From Paracoccaceae bacterium (GTDB lineage: Bacteria > Pseudomonadota > Alphaproteobacteria > Rhodobacterales > Rhodobacteraceae): DNA of 64,000 nt. The translations under genes and the position numbers were made by a program. Below, in pieces: positions 29,231-38,349 of this stretch. The notes below the pieces were generated by a model. That model worked only from the letters and a program-made list of their open reading frames with translations. It made no database searches and was not told the DNA's origin. The stretch spans positions 62,001 to 126,000 of the forward strand of contig JAFIEO010000017.1 in the NCBI GenBank assembly GCA_020832445.1, given 5' to 3'. The first letter of the stretch is position 1; each line of letters starts with the position of its first letter.

Positions 29231-29289
29231 AGCTGCACGCGATGATGCATACCCTTGAAGTGTAATAACAAGCCGAGAAAGGCAATGCG

Positions 29290-29607
29290 ATGCATATTCA
29301 GGTAAACACCGACAACACCATCGAAGGGCGCGAGGATGTGACAGGGTTTGTCACCCAGGTGATCGAGTCCAAACTGGGCGCGGTTTCCGGCCCCATCACA
29401 CGGGTCGAAGTGTATTTGCGCGACCAGAACGCCACGAAAAACGGCCCTGATGACAAGCATTGCAAAGTGGAAGTGCGCCTTGAAGGGCGCCAGCCCGTCA
29501 CTGCCGAACATGCCGCCGACAACATTCGTTCCGCCGTGACCGGCGCGACCGACAAGATGCGCAATGTTCTGGACCGCGAGTTGGGCAAACAACGCGAACG
29601 CCGCTAA
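29290..29607 (+). CDS. Ribosome hibernation/ribosome-associated inhibitor (HPF/RaiA, short form)
   Basis: A 105-residue S30AE-domain protein that binds the 30S decoding centre and silences idle ribosomes. The sheet-helix pattern (QVNTDNTIEGREDVTGFV, TRVEVYLRDQNA, KHCKVEVRLEGRQPVTAEH) fits HPF. There is no long C-terminal dimerisation domain, unlike the usual alphaproteobacterial long HPF, so this is a short paralogue or a YfiA-like protein. It starts 60 bases after folA with a GAGAAAGG ribosome site and may be read from the thyA-folA transcript. Confidence 0.8.
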   Translation: MHIQVNTDNTIEGREDVTGFVTQVIESKLGAVSGPITRVEVYLRDQNATKNGPDDKHCKVEVRLEGRQPVTAEHAADNIRSAVTGATDKMRNVLDRELGKQRERR

Positions 29608-30052
29608 GCGCTGCACAGACCCCGGCCCTATAATTGTGGCGCATGCGCAACAATTACATGCTGGAATGTATGCCACGACATCTTGTGATACGCAGGGCGC
29701 AGAAAACTATCTGCGCCCTTTTTTGTCGTGCCTGGGTCTGAAACCGGTTCTTCACCCCTGCTGGATTGCGGATTCTCAGGTGCCGAATATGCGCATTTGA
29801 GGTCACACACTCTCGAATGGTTTATCAATCGTTGCAAATGGGCATGCCCTGCGGTAGACTTTGGTACGAAAAGTAATAGTAGCCGGCAAAATAATGTCGG
29901 AAATTATCGATAAAAGCACCCGCAAGAGGCGCTTGGTCGGTTGGGCATGGGCAAGTAATGGGCAGGTCAGTTGACCAAATCCGTAAATTTGACGGCAGGA
30001 TGAATGACATCCTGACGGTATTTTTGTGGATTACGCCGTGGCAGGCAGGGCA
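29608..30052. other. Intergenic region between hpf and the cellulose operon
   Basis: About 445 bases without a convincing protein gene. It contains a strong intrinsic terminator at 29695-29724, a possible small-RNA unit before it, and a short hairpin AGGATG-AATGA-CATCCT at 29997-30013 close to the start of the first bcs gene, where it could influence translation or transcription. Confidence 0.7.
29695..29724 (+). terminator. Rho-independent terminator after hpf
   Basis: GGGCGCAG pairs perfectly with CTGCGCCC across an 8-base loop and is followed by six T. It lies about 90 bases after the hpf stop and ends either the thyA-folA-hpf transcript or a short RNA starting in between. Confidence 0.9.
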
Positions 30053-30715
30053 ATGTTTAAGGTTTACAAGTTTCGCGCGCTGAATGGTTTTTGGTCTGTA
30101 GTTCCCGCATCGGTGCGGATATGGGCACTGCCCGCGATTGCCGCTTTGGGGGTGTCTGCGTGTGACGGGGGCTTTTTGTCCAGTCTTGACGGATCAAGCC
30201 CCACGGAACTGGCCGAGGCCGTGACCGAATTTCGTGTCGTGCCTGCGTCGCGCGCGCTGATCAATGTGCCCAATGCCCTGATTGTGCTGGAGCGCGAGTT
30301 GGATGGCGCGCTGGAGCAACGCATCACCTTGCCGAATTCGACCAGTTTGCAGGGTGAAAATACCATCATTTTACGTGCACAAACATCCATGACGGCCAGC
30401 CGGTCGCGCTTGGTTCTGGACGATGTGTTGCGCCAGTTCGGCGGCGCGCCCACACCCTTCGGGTCCGTGACCGACAGCGCTCTGACATCGGTTTCGGACC
30501 AGTATGGCGATATCACCTATATGACCCGTTCACCGGGTGGGGATGTCACCTGCGCGCTGGCGTTCCGGCGCACGCAGATGGGCGCGCGCGCCTTGCCGCG
30601 TGGCGCATCCGCGCTTGATATTATGCTAAGAAATTGTGTTTCCGGTCCGGTTGACCGCGCACTTGCCCCGATAGGGCAGGGGGCGTTTGGCCTGGCCACT
30701 CCTGTGTTTCAATAA
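30053..30715 (+). CDS. bcsN: Lipoprotein upstream of bcsA, likely cellulose biosynthesis protein BcsN
   Basis: A 220-residue lipoprotein: a hydrophobic leader ends in the lipobox GVSAC near residue 37. The mature part (ELAEAVTEFRVVPASRALINVPNA; ITLPNSTSLQGENTI; FGSVTDSALTS) has an internal G...FG and a conserved pair of cysteines. Position directly before bcsA and the size match BcsN of alphaproteobacterial type III cellulose operons, which is not known to have an enzymatic activity. I recognise it mainly by position and pattern, so the name is probable. A GTG at 30026 is an alternative start; ATG 30053 has AGGCAGGG nearby. Confidence 0.55.
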   Translation: MFKVYKFRALNGFWSVVPASVRIWALPAIAALGVSACDGGFLSSLDGSSPTELAEAVTEFRVVPASRALINVPNALIVLERELDGALEQRITLPNSTSLQGENTIILRAQTSMTASRSRLVLDDVLRQFGGAPTPFGSVTDSALTSVSDQYGDITYMTRSPGGDVTCALAFRRTQMGARALPRGASALDIMLRNCVSGPVDRALAPIGQGAFGLATPVFQ

Positions 30716-30739
30716 ATATAGCAGAGGGTATTTGCTGGT

Positions 30740-33172
30740 ATGAGTATGTTGATAGCCAACAGGCGTCTGCGACCGGGCGAGGTGCTTTTGGTCTTGCTGT
30801 GGCTTGCCGTTGTCATTCCGCTGGCATTTCTGGCCAGCATTCCGACATCGACGACAGTGCAGGGCGCTTTGGGGCTGTTTGCTGTTTTGATTGTTGCAGC
30901 ACTTAAACCCTTTACGATGAAAACAATTGTCGCGCGCTTTGCGCTTCTGGCAATCGCCAGTGCGATTGTCATGCGCTACTGGTCGTGGCGGTTGACGGAA
31001 ACGCTGCCTTCGGCATCCAACCCGCTGGAATTCGGGATTGCCGTGTCGTTGTTTGTCGTCGAAACCTATGCGATCTGGGTGTTCTTCGTCAGTTCCTTTG
31101 TGACAGCCGATCCGATCAACCGCACGCTGCCCCCGAAAGTTGCGGTTCAAAGCCTGCCGACCGTCGATATTCTGGTGCCAAGCTATAATGAACCCACAGA
31201 CATGCTGGCGGTAACGCTGTCTGCGGCCAAGAACATGCATTATCCGGCGGGCAAGCGCACTGTGGTGTTGTGCGATGACGGGGGCACGGATGAACGCTGC
31301 AACCATGAAAACCCCGAAATTGCCATCAAGGCCCGCGCGCGCCGCAAGGAATTGCAGGCGCTTTGCGCCGAACTGGGGATCGTCTATTCCACCCGTGCGC
31401 GCAACCTGAACGCCAAGGCGGGCAATATGTCCGCCGCGCTGGAACGGCTGGACGGGGAGCTGGTTGTGGTGTTTGACGCAGACCATGTGCCCAGCCGCGA
31501 TTTTCTGGCGCGCACTGTCGGGTATTTTGTCGTCGATCCGAAACTGTTTCTGGTCCAGACGCCGCATTTCTTTCTGAACTCCGATCCGATTGACCGCAAT
31601 ATCGGGCTGCGCAGTGACTGCCCGCCCGAAAATGAGATGTTCTATCATCAGGGGCATCGTGGCCTTGACCGTTGGGGCGGCGCGTTCTTTTGCGGGTCGG
31701 CATCTGTTCTGCGCCGTGCCGCGCTGGATGATGTGGGCGGGTTTGCAGGCGAAACCATTACTGAAGACGCTGAAACCGCACTGGAAATTCACAGCCGTGG
31801 CTGGAAAAGCCTGTATGTCGATCATGCGATGATCGCGGGGCTGCAACCGGAAACCTTTGTTTCGTTCATCGAACAGCGGGGGCGTTGGGCCACAGGGATG
31901 ATGCAGCTTTTGATGCTGAAAAACCCCCTGCGCCGCAAAGGGATGAGCCTAAGCCAGCGCCTTTGCTACCTGAACTCGATGACATTCTGGCTGTTTCCAT
32001 TGGTGCGCATGGTCTTTATTCTGGCCCCCCTGGCGTATCTGTTCTTTGGGTTGCACATTTTTGTGGCCACGATTGAAGAAGTGCTGGTCTATATGGGCGC
32101 CTATATGGCGATCAGTTTCATGGTGCAGAATGCCCTTTATGCCAGGGTGCGCTGGCCGCTGATTTCGGAACTCTATGAAACCGCGCAAGCGCCCTATTTG
32201 TCGGGCGTTGTCATCAAGACAATACTGAAGCCGCGCGGGGCAAAATTCAACGTGACCGCCAAGGATGAAGTCCTGATCGAGGATTACATCTCGCCACTAT
32301 ACAAGCAGCTTTTGTTCGTGTGGATACTTGCGCTTATGGGGGTTATGGCTGCGGGCATCCGGTGGGTCATGTTCCCCGGTGACCAGACCATTTTGTCTAT
32401 TGTGGGCGGCTGGGCAATTTTCAACTTCCTGATTGTCAGTGCCGCGCTGCGCGCGATTGGCGAACGTCAGCAGCGTCGCGGTGTGCCGCGTGTGGACATG
32501 AAAGTGCCCGCAGTTGCAGCCATCGGGCGCAATGACACATTCAGCTTTACCGGGGCCACCGTTCTTGATTCCTCGACCAGTGGCGCACGGCTGTTGCTGC
32601 GCCCCGGCCCTGATACGGACATGGCTGAATTTGCGGCAATCGAGAAAGGTTATATTTTCTACTTCACGCCGGAATTTCCAAAATCACCACATCTGGAAAA
32701 TGCCGTCCGTGTTCAGGTCCAGAATGTGCAGCGCGACAATAGCGGCGTGATCGTAGGGGTTCACTATGATCCCGAACAGCCGATGGTGGTGCGCGAAACG
32801 ATTGCACATCTGATGTTCGGGGATTCCGCCGTTTGGGAAACCATCCGCGAAAGCAGGAACAAGCCCAAGGGCTTGTTGGCCGGTTTCGGGTATGTGATCT
32901 ATCTGGCGTTCAGTGGCGTGTATCATACCATGCTTGCACTTGCCGCTGAACCGGCGCGTCGCAAGCGCGCGGAAGAACGCGACCGCGCCGAAGTTGGTGT
33001 GACGCAAGCGCCCGCCCATATTCTGGCCTTTGGCGAAGCGTTTGATCCTGTCGTGGTCAACCCCGACATGCCGCGCCCCTATTCGCCTGCCGCACATCGC
33101 CAGATGCACCACCAGACTGCATCTGCACAGGCCTATGGCCATTCAAATCCAGATCGGGAGATCCCGAGATGA
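30740..33172 (+). CDS. bcsA: Cellulose synthase catalytic subunit BcsA with PilZ domain
   Basis: An 810-residue inner-membrane glycosyltransferase family 2 enzyme that polymerises UDP-glucose and threads the glucan through its own channel. The catalytic residues are complete: DD at 179-180, DAD at 246-248, FFCGS at 316-320, TED at 341-343 and QRGRW at 379-383, numbering that coincides with R. sphaeroides BcsA. Eight membrane helices surround the GT domain. A C-terminal PilZ domain follows near residue 580, with RxxxR (RGVPR) and DSSTSGARL, binding cyclic di-GMP to relieve autoinhibition. The stop overlaps bcsB, so BcsA and BcsB should be made together. Confidence 0.97.
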   Translation: MSMLIANRRLRPGEVLLVLLWLAVVIPLAFLASIPTSTTVQGALGLFAVLIVAALKPFTMKTIVARFALLAIASAIVMRYWSWRLTETLPSASNPLEFGIAVSLFVVETYAIWVFFVSSFVTADPINRTLPPKVAVQSLPTVDILVPSYNEPTDMLAVTLSAAKNMHYPAGKRTVVLCDDGGTDERCNHENPEIAIKARARRKELQALCAELGIVYSTRARNLNAKAGNMSAALERLDGELVVVFDADHVPSRDFLARTVGYFVVDPKLFLVQTPHFFLNSDPIDRNIGLRSDCPPENEMFYHQGHRGLDRWGGAFFCGSASVLRRAALDDVGGFAGETITEDAETALEIHSRGWKSLYVDHAMIAGLQPETFVSFIEQRGRWATGMMQLLMLKNPLRRKGMSLSQRLCYLNSMTFWLFPLVRMVFILAPLAYLFFGLHIFVATIEEVLVYMGAYMAISFMVQNALYARVRWPLISELYETAQAPYLSGVVIKTILKPRGAKFNVTAKDEVLIEDYISPLYKQLLFVWILALMGVMAAGIRWVMFPGDQTILSIVGGWAIFNFLIVSAALRAIGERQQRRGVPRVDMKVPAVAAIGRNDTFSFTGATVLDSSTSGARLLLRPGPDTDMAEFAAIEKGYIFYFTPEFPKSPHLENAVRVQVQNVQRDNSGVIVGVHYDPEQPMVVRETIAHLMFGDSAVWETIRESRNKPKGLLAGFGYVIYLAFSGVYHTMLALAAEPARRKRAEERDRAEVGVTQAPAHILAFGEAFDPVVVNPDMPRPYSPAAHRQMHHQTASAQAYGHSNPDREIPR

Positions 33173-35457
33173 TGGCGCGCAGGTATCCCGTAATGACAAG
33201 AACGCGTGTTCTGTCCGCCCTAAGTGCAACAGCCTTTTGCCTGATGCTGCTGGGCGGCGGGATGGCGCAGGCGCAGTCCAGTGGCGGGGGGCTTATCCAG
33301 TTGCCCGATGATGACGGGCTGGCCACCACGGCTGACCAGAACGGGCTGTCGCCCGCGCTGGACGACGAACGGTTTGATCCGGCGCGGCGCGGGTTGGACG
33401 GGCAGGCGCAATCGCGCACGCAGGGCTGGATTTCCCCGCTTCGACTGGTTGATCTGCGCGTTCCCGTCGACGGGTCCAAAGCGCGTATCAGCGGCGAGCG
33501 GCAGGTGATCCGCTTTGATCTATATGCCAGTTCGGCCTCTGCGCAGCGCCAGTTGCAACTGGTCACACAATCCAGCATCGACCTGCTGCCAGAGCGGTCT
33601 TCGATGCGGGTTCATGTGAACGGGCAGGATATGGGCGTTGCGGGACTGGGAAATTTCGACGGGTTTGCGGCGGCGCTTCTGGACATACCGGATGGTGTTC
33701 TGGTCACCGGGCGCAATGCGGTGCAGATTGAATTCCTGCAAGGCCACCGGATTTTTTGCGGGCCAGAGGCATCATTCGGGCTGTGGACAGATATTGATCT
33801 GGCCAGATCCGGGTTGCAAGTGGCCCATTCAGATTTTGGGGCTGATGCCGACAGTTTCATGATGGCATTCGCGGCGCAAACCGCCAGCGGCGATCCGGTT
33901 GAGATACGCGGACTGGACAGGTTGGGCCCACAGGCTGCGGAATGGCGCCAACACCTGATGCGCAGTTTCAATCAGGCGCTTCTGGGCAGCCCCGTGGCCT
34001 TTCGCTTCAATGATTACTGGACCGTGGCGCAGCCTGACCGTGCGCTGGCGCGCATAACGATCCTGCCTGCATCCAGTGCGGGGGTCAGCTACAGTATCGG
34101 CGGTGACGGGGCCTATGTGATGGTGCTTGAAATCGGCCCCGACACGCGCCCGCAAAATGTGCTGACGGCGATTTCCCAGCTTGCACCGCAGCCAGCCGCC
34201 AGCCGTGCGCCCCTTATCACGCCCGAACACGATGTGCCGCTTTCGGCATTCGGGGTGCAAACCGAAAGTTTTTCACAGCGCTATGCGCGCCGCGACCACC
34301 CTTTCCGGTTGCCTGATGACTGGCTTGTTCTGACTGCGGCGAAGGCGCGGTTGAATTTTGACTATATCTACGCAACGGGCCTGCCCCGGGAATCAATGTT
34401 GCTGATCAGTGTGAACGGCAGGGCCATTCGGCTGTTGCCGCTGCGCCATGAAGGCGGGCAGATGATTTCGCAATATCCGATCGACTTCGAGGCGCGCATT
34501 CTTCAACCCGGCACCAACCGGCTGACATTTGAACTGATGGTGCCCGGTGATCCGGCGGACCTGCCTTGTCCCACTGTCGACCGTGCGTTTTTGCAAATCA
34601 GCGACACATCCACGCTGAATGTGCCCTACAGCCCGTCAATGGCGATACCGGATATGGACCTTGCCTTCGGGGCATTGACACCTGACAGCATTCGCCAGAA
34701 CGATATGACGGCGCGTGCCTATAGCGAAACCGATATATTGACCCTGTCCGCAGCGCTTGCGCGGTCGCAAGCGGATCTGCGCCCTGCCACGCTGCATCTG
34801 ATTTCGCTGGATGATCTTGGATCGGTTCCGGCGGCGCATCACCGTGCAGATCGCAGGTTGCTGGAAGATACTGTCCTGACCGTCCCGCAAGTAAGCACAA
34901 CAGACCCCGATCCGGCACTTGCGTTCAATGACGACCCGTTTGAGCGCCGCCGCCAACAGGACTCGGGCTTCAGCTTCGGGTTCGGGCGTGCATTCAGCAA
35001 TGGCTGGGTTGCGATAACCGACAGTATGAAATGGGCGACAGACCGGATTTTCCCCAGTTCGGACGAGCAGTTGAACCAATGGCTGCAACACCGGCGCGGC
35101 AAGGCGGTGTTGTTCCATCTGGACCCGACGCGCCCGGACGAGATATGGATGCTGCGCAGCCCCGACAGCGACATGACCGAAATCGCCCATGCGATTGCCG
35201 CGGCGCGCGCAAATGGTGCGGGGCCGCGCGGGCAGGTGTCGATCCTTAGCCATCAGGGGACATGGCAGAACTGGATTGCGCCTGATCGCCGTCCGGTGTT
35301 GCTGGAACCGTGGTCAGTCACAAATTTTCGCTATGCTATGGGCAACCTTGTGTCGGCCCGCCCGATTTTCTTCACCATTATGATACTTTTCCTAGCGCTG
35401 CTCTCGGCTGTGATTGCGCTGCGTCTGGTCATTTCAACAAGAGACACCAAGACATGA
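33169..35457 (+). CDS. bcsB: Cellulose synthase periplasmic subunit BcsB
   Basis: A 762-residue subunit with a signal peptide (ALSATAFCLMLLGGGMAQAQ, cut near residue 36), two repeats of jelly-roll carbohydrate-binding and flavodoxin-like domains, and a C-terminal transmembrane anchor (FFTIMILFLALLSAVIALRLV) that packs on BcsA. The NGQDMGVAGLGNFD and NGRAIRLLPL blocks lie in the two carbohydrate-binding modules. BcsB guides the glucan through the periplasm and is needed for BcsA activity. ATG 33169 overlaps the bcsA stop; a second ATG eight codons in is possible. Confidence 0.93.
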   Translation: MMARRYPVMTRTRVLSALSATAFCLMLLGGGMAQAQSSGGGLIQLPDDDGLATTADQNGLSPALDDERFDPARRGLDGQAQSRTQGWISPLRLVDLRVPVDGSKARISGERQVIRFDLYASSASAQRQLQLVTQSSIDLLPERSSMRVHVNGQDMGVAGLGNFDGFAAALLDIPDGVLVTGRNAVQIEFLQGHRIFCGPEASFGLWTDIDLARSGLQVAHSDFGADADSFMMAFAAQTASGDPVEIRGLDRLGPQAAEWRQHLMRSFNQALLGSPVAFRFNDYWTVAQPDRALARITILPASSAGVSYSIGGDGAYVMVLEIGPDTRPQNVLTAISQLAPQPAASRAPLITPEHDVPLSAFGVQTESFSQRYARRDHPFRLPDDWLVLTAAKARLNFDYIYATGLPRESMLLISVNGRAIRLLPLRHEGGQMISQYPIDFEARILQPGTNRLTFELMVPGDPADLPCPTVDRAFLQISDTSTLNVPYSPSMAIPDMDLAFGALTPDSIRQNDMTARAYSETDILTLSAALARSQADLRPATLHLISLDDLGSVPAAHHRADRRLLEDTVLTVPQVSTTDPDPALAFNDDPFERRRQQDSGFSFGFGRAFSNGWVAITDSMKWATDRIFPSSDEQLNQWLQHRRGKAVLFHLDPTRPDEIWMLRSPDSDMTEIAHAIAAARANGAGPRGQVSILSHQGTWQNWIAPDRRPVLLEPWSVTNFRYAMGNLVSARPIFFTIMILFLALLSAVIALRLVISTRDTKT

Positions 35458-36533
35458 AAAGAAGAACATTGATTTCAGCACTGGGCGCGGCTGCGGCCAT
35501 GGGGATCGCGCGGCGCCCCGCCATGGCCTTTGGCACCGTTGATCTTGCGGTGCAGGCGCGGCCCGTCTGGGACAGCTGGAAATCGGCGTTTCTGGGCAGC
35601 GACGGGCGTGTGATTGACGGCCTGCAACGCGATGCCAGCCATTCCGAGGGGCAGGGCTATGGCATGTTGCTGGCCAGCGTGTTTGACGATGCGGCCAGTT
35701 TCCAGTCGATGTTCCAGTGGACAGAACGCAATCTGGCCATTCGCCCTGACCCGCTTCTGGCGTGGCGGTGGTTGCCGGGGCAGGGCAACCCCGTGCCAGA
35801 CCGCAACAACGCATCAGACGGGGATCTGTTCTATGCATGGGCCTTGGTGCGCGCCGCGCAGCGCTTTGACAACCGCGCCTATCTGACCCGCGCGCAGGAA
35901 ATCGCACAGGCCCTTGCTGACAGTTGTATTGTCGCCATGCCGGGCACGTCAGACCAGACAGTCCTGCTGCCTGCAACCTATGGGTTCGTGCATGACAGTC
36001 ATGTCAGCATAAACCCGTCCTATTATATGCCAATTGCAATGCGCGAACTGGCCGCCGCCACAGGCGTAAGCCGCCTTGCCATTTGCGCCCAGCAGGGAGA
36101 GGCATTGCTAAGCCAGATCGCCACCGAAGGGCTGGTGCCGGATTGGGTGGATATTTCTGCAAGCGGGGTGCGCGGGTCGCAGGCATTGTCCGCGAATGCC
36201 GGATATGAAGCGTTGCGCGTGCCGTTATTCATGATCTGGTCGCGTGTGCCGCAACATGCGGCGGTTCAGCGGATGCTTGCGGTCTATGAACGCACCGTGC
36301 AACCCGGGGTTGGTGTGCCCACCGTGATTGAACCCCTGTCCGGTGTGGTTCTCGAAACCAGTGGCGACATGGGCTATCAGGCGCTGGCAGGTCTGACGAT
36401 GTGTTCAGGCAGCAGGGCGCTTGGGGCTACAATCCCGCCCTTTACGCCCGACCAGCCCTATTACCCTGCCACCTTGCAATTATTCGCAATGATTGCCGCG
36501 AATGAAACCCTTCCCGAATGTGTGCCGATATGA
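35454..36533 (+). CDS. bcsZ: Glycoside hydrolase family 8 endoglucanase BcsZ
   Basis: A 359-residue periplasmic endo-1,4-beta-glucanase of family GH8, an accessory of cellulose secretion. The signal peptide is of possible Tat type (KRRTLIS followed by AAAAMG). The catalytic acid is the Glu in SHSEGQGYGMLLA near residue 65, and DGDLFYAWAL near residue 122 contains the conserved Asp. Members trim or disentangle nascent glucan in the periplasm. ATG 35454 overlaps the bcsB stop (ATGA). It in turn overlaps the next gene by ATGA. Confidence 0.93.
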   Translation: MKRRTLISALGAAAAMGIARRPAMAFGTVDLAVQARPVWDSWKSAFLGSDGRVIDGLQRDASHSEGQGYGMLLASVFDDAASFQSMFQWTERNLAIRPDPLLAWRWLPGQGNPVPDRNNASDGDLFYAWALVRAAQRFDNRAYLTRAQEIAQALADSCIVAMPGTSDQTVLLPATYGFVHDSHVSINPSYYMPIAMRELAAATGVSRLAICAQQGEALLSQIATEGLVPDWVDISASGVRGSQALSANAGYEALRVPLFMIWSRVPQHAAVQRMLAVYERTVQPGVGVPTVIEPLSGVVLETSGDMGYQALAGLTMCSGSRALGATIPPFTPDQPYYPATLQLFAMIAANETLPECVPI

Positions 36534-37960
36534 CCTACACCTTGTTCCAGTTTCGCCCCGTAGCCCTTGCGGCATTGATATTCATGGTGTCGGGCGCCGC
36601 GATCACGGCACAAACCGCCAGCAATGATGACCTGCGCGCATTGCGCTATTATCTGACCCAGAATGACGGGCCGGCCGCACAGGCCGAATTGCGCCGCCTG
36701 CGCGGGGCGTTTCCCGACTGGCGCCCGCCGACGGATCTGAATGAACTGCTTGCGGCCCCGCAGTCACAGGCGGGCGTAGATGAAGCGGCAATCTGGCAGC
36801 GCATCGAACGCAAGGATTTCGCAGCCGCCCGCCGCTTGATAGATGACGGGCGCAGCCGTGTTTCGGGCTGGACGCCACCACCTGACATGCTGCGGGTTCT
36901 GGAAACAAACGAAGCGCAGGCCAGTTTTGATGCAGCGGTATCCGGTCGTGATGCCGGGCAGGCCATTGCCGTGGCGCGACAATCCCCGCAGATCATGACC
37001 TGCGAACGTATCAACAATGCGTGGTTGCTGGCAGATATGTATATCCTTGCCGGACAGACACAGGCGGCGCTGACAACTTACCGCAACGCCCTTCAGTCCT
37101 GTACGGGGTTCAGCCAGATGAAGCCCACGCTGCAAAAGGCCAGCGCAGTGGCGTCTGGTGCGCAACTGCGTGAATTGTTCAGTGTTGCGCGTGCGGCCAA
37201 TAGCGGGGCATCGGCGCAGCTGGACGGATTGTTTGCAGAACTTACCGGCGCTGGTGCCGCCCCACAGCTTGCCGCCGCCCAACCCCGACAGGCCACTGCC
37301 CCCGCCGCGACGCCTGCGCCGCGCCCTGCCGCGCAAGCTACTGCGCCCGCAATGTCCGACCAAACCGGCACGGTGTCGCGCAATTTGCCTGTGCAAGGTG
37401 ACCCACGGCTGGCGGATGTGCGCCGCCTGAAGGAACAGGAACAATTCGCGCGCTGTCTTGCGGCATCATCGTCGCCACGCTCGCTTGATGTGCTGTATGA
37501 ACGTTCGTGGTGTGCCTACAGCCATGACCGACCGACCGAGGCGCTTTTTGGCTTTCAGCAGGCTGCGCGTGTGGGGGACAGGCTGGGGCCGAATGTCGGG
37601 CGGGATGCGGTATTCGGCATGGCATTATCCTATTTGTCCATGAATATGACTGAACAGGGCGCGCAGGTCGCATCGCAAGTTAACCTAAGCGCAACCCAAC
37701 GCCGCGAGATTGAAACCATTGTGCTGGATCAGCGCGGCGTGCGCGCCTACCGTCTGGGCGATTTCCACCATGCGGTCAGCTATTTCAACGCATTGGAACA
37801 GGTGCAGGGCAGTTTGCGGCGGGATCTGGCTATGTTGCGCGCCTATGCCTATCTGAATTCGGGAAATCGCGCCGTCGCGCGCGAACAGTTCGAGCGGCTG
37901 CATTCCCAACTGGCAACCGCCGAAACGCGGCAGGGGTTGAACGCGGCGCGCGGGCCGTGA
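36530..37960 (+). CDS. TPR periplasmic protein at the end of the bcs operon (BcsK-like)
   Basis: A 476-residue protein with a signal sequence and helical repeats of the TPR/Sel1 type: residues 30-250 (ALRYYLTQNDGPAAQAELRRL; AARRLIDDGRSRV; AWLLADMYILAGQTQAAL) and 300-470 (FARCLAASSS; AYRLGDFHHAVSYFNALEQV). A Pro/Ala/Gln-rich linker around residues 240-290 separates two helical blocks. There is no beta-barrel, so it is not BcsC. In alphaproteobacterial type III cellulose operons a TPR protein (BcsK) replaces BcsC's periplasmic part, and this fits. The start overlaps bcsZ (ATGA). Confidence 0.6.
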   Translation: MTYTLFQFRPVALAALIFMVSGAAITAQTASNDDLRALRYYLTQNDGPAAQAELRRLRGAFPDWRPPTDLNELLAAPQSQAGVDEAAIWQRIERKDFAAARRLIDDGRSRVSGWTPPPDMLRVLETNEAQASFDAAVSGRDAGQAIAVARQSPQIMTCERINNAWLLADMYILAGQTQAALTTYRNALQSCTGFSQMKPTLQKASAVASGAQLRELFSVARAANSGASAQLDGLFAELTGAGAAPQLAAAQPRQATAPAATPAPRPAAQATAPAMSDQTGTVSRNLPVQGDPRLADVRRLKEQEQFARCLAASSSPRSLDVLYERSWCAYSHDRPTEALFGFQQAARVGDRLGPNVGRDAVFGMALSYLSMNMTEQGAQVASQVNLSATQRREIETIVLDQRGVRAYRLGDFHHAVSYFNALEQVQGSLRRDLAMLRAYAYLNSGNRAVAREQFERLHSQLATAETRQGLNAARGP

Positions 37961-38349
37961 TCCTGACGCGTGAAGCGGGCTGGCTCAACATCGCGATTTT
38001 GGCCTTTTGCGGACATCGGGAAAGCCCCAAGGCGCGGAGCAAAGGCCGCAGGCCGCCGCGCCATCGGCGGGCCGTCCCGCGGCCTGCCGATTTTGCTGAT
38101 GGCGGGCCAAGCCTTTGAAGTCAGGATTGTGCAGCTTGCATAAACTGCATCCCGATAACGCCGGATCGGCAGACCCCGGCCCACCGATAGCGCGGGCTTA
38201 GTCCCCGCGCGAAGAGCAGCAAAAGGCCAATACCGACCATCATCTGACATGATCATGATTCAGCTGCGGCGCTGCCAACAAGCGCGCCCCGCAACACTGC
38301 GGCGCGCACTTGTAGCTTCAACGAATTCAGCAATGCCGTGCCAGTCACG
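37961..38349. other. Intergenic region between bcs operon and phaZ, containing dispersed repeat copy A
   Basis: Convergent gene ends. Most of it is the repeat element at 37974-38215. The rest (38216-38349) shows no convincing gene. Confidence 0.7.
37974..38215 (+). repeat. Dispersed repeat copy A with internal inverted arms
   Basis: About 240 bases that match, in reverse orientation, the segment 58461-58692. The blocks AAGGCGCGGAGCAAAGG, CCGCCGCGCCATCGG, GGCCTGCCGAT and GGATCGGCAG are shared nearly base for base. Within the copy, the arms at 38046-38094 and 38163-38200 are near-inverted repeats, so it can form a large hairpin. It sits between convergent genes. Open frames in it are antisense artefacts. 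Confidence 0.7.

Noticed and set aside
38003-38256. Small ORFs across the dispersed repeat copy A
   Set aside because: Similar peptides in copy B arise from the repeat itself; there are no ribosome sites or starts in common.
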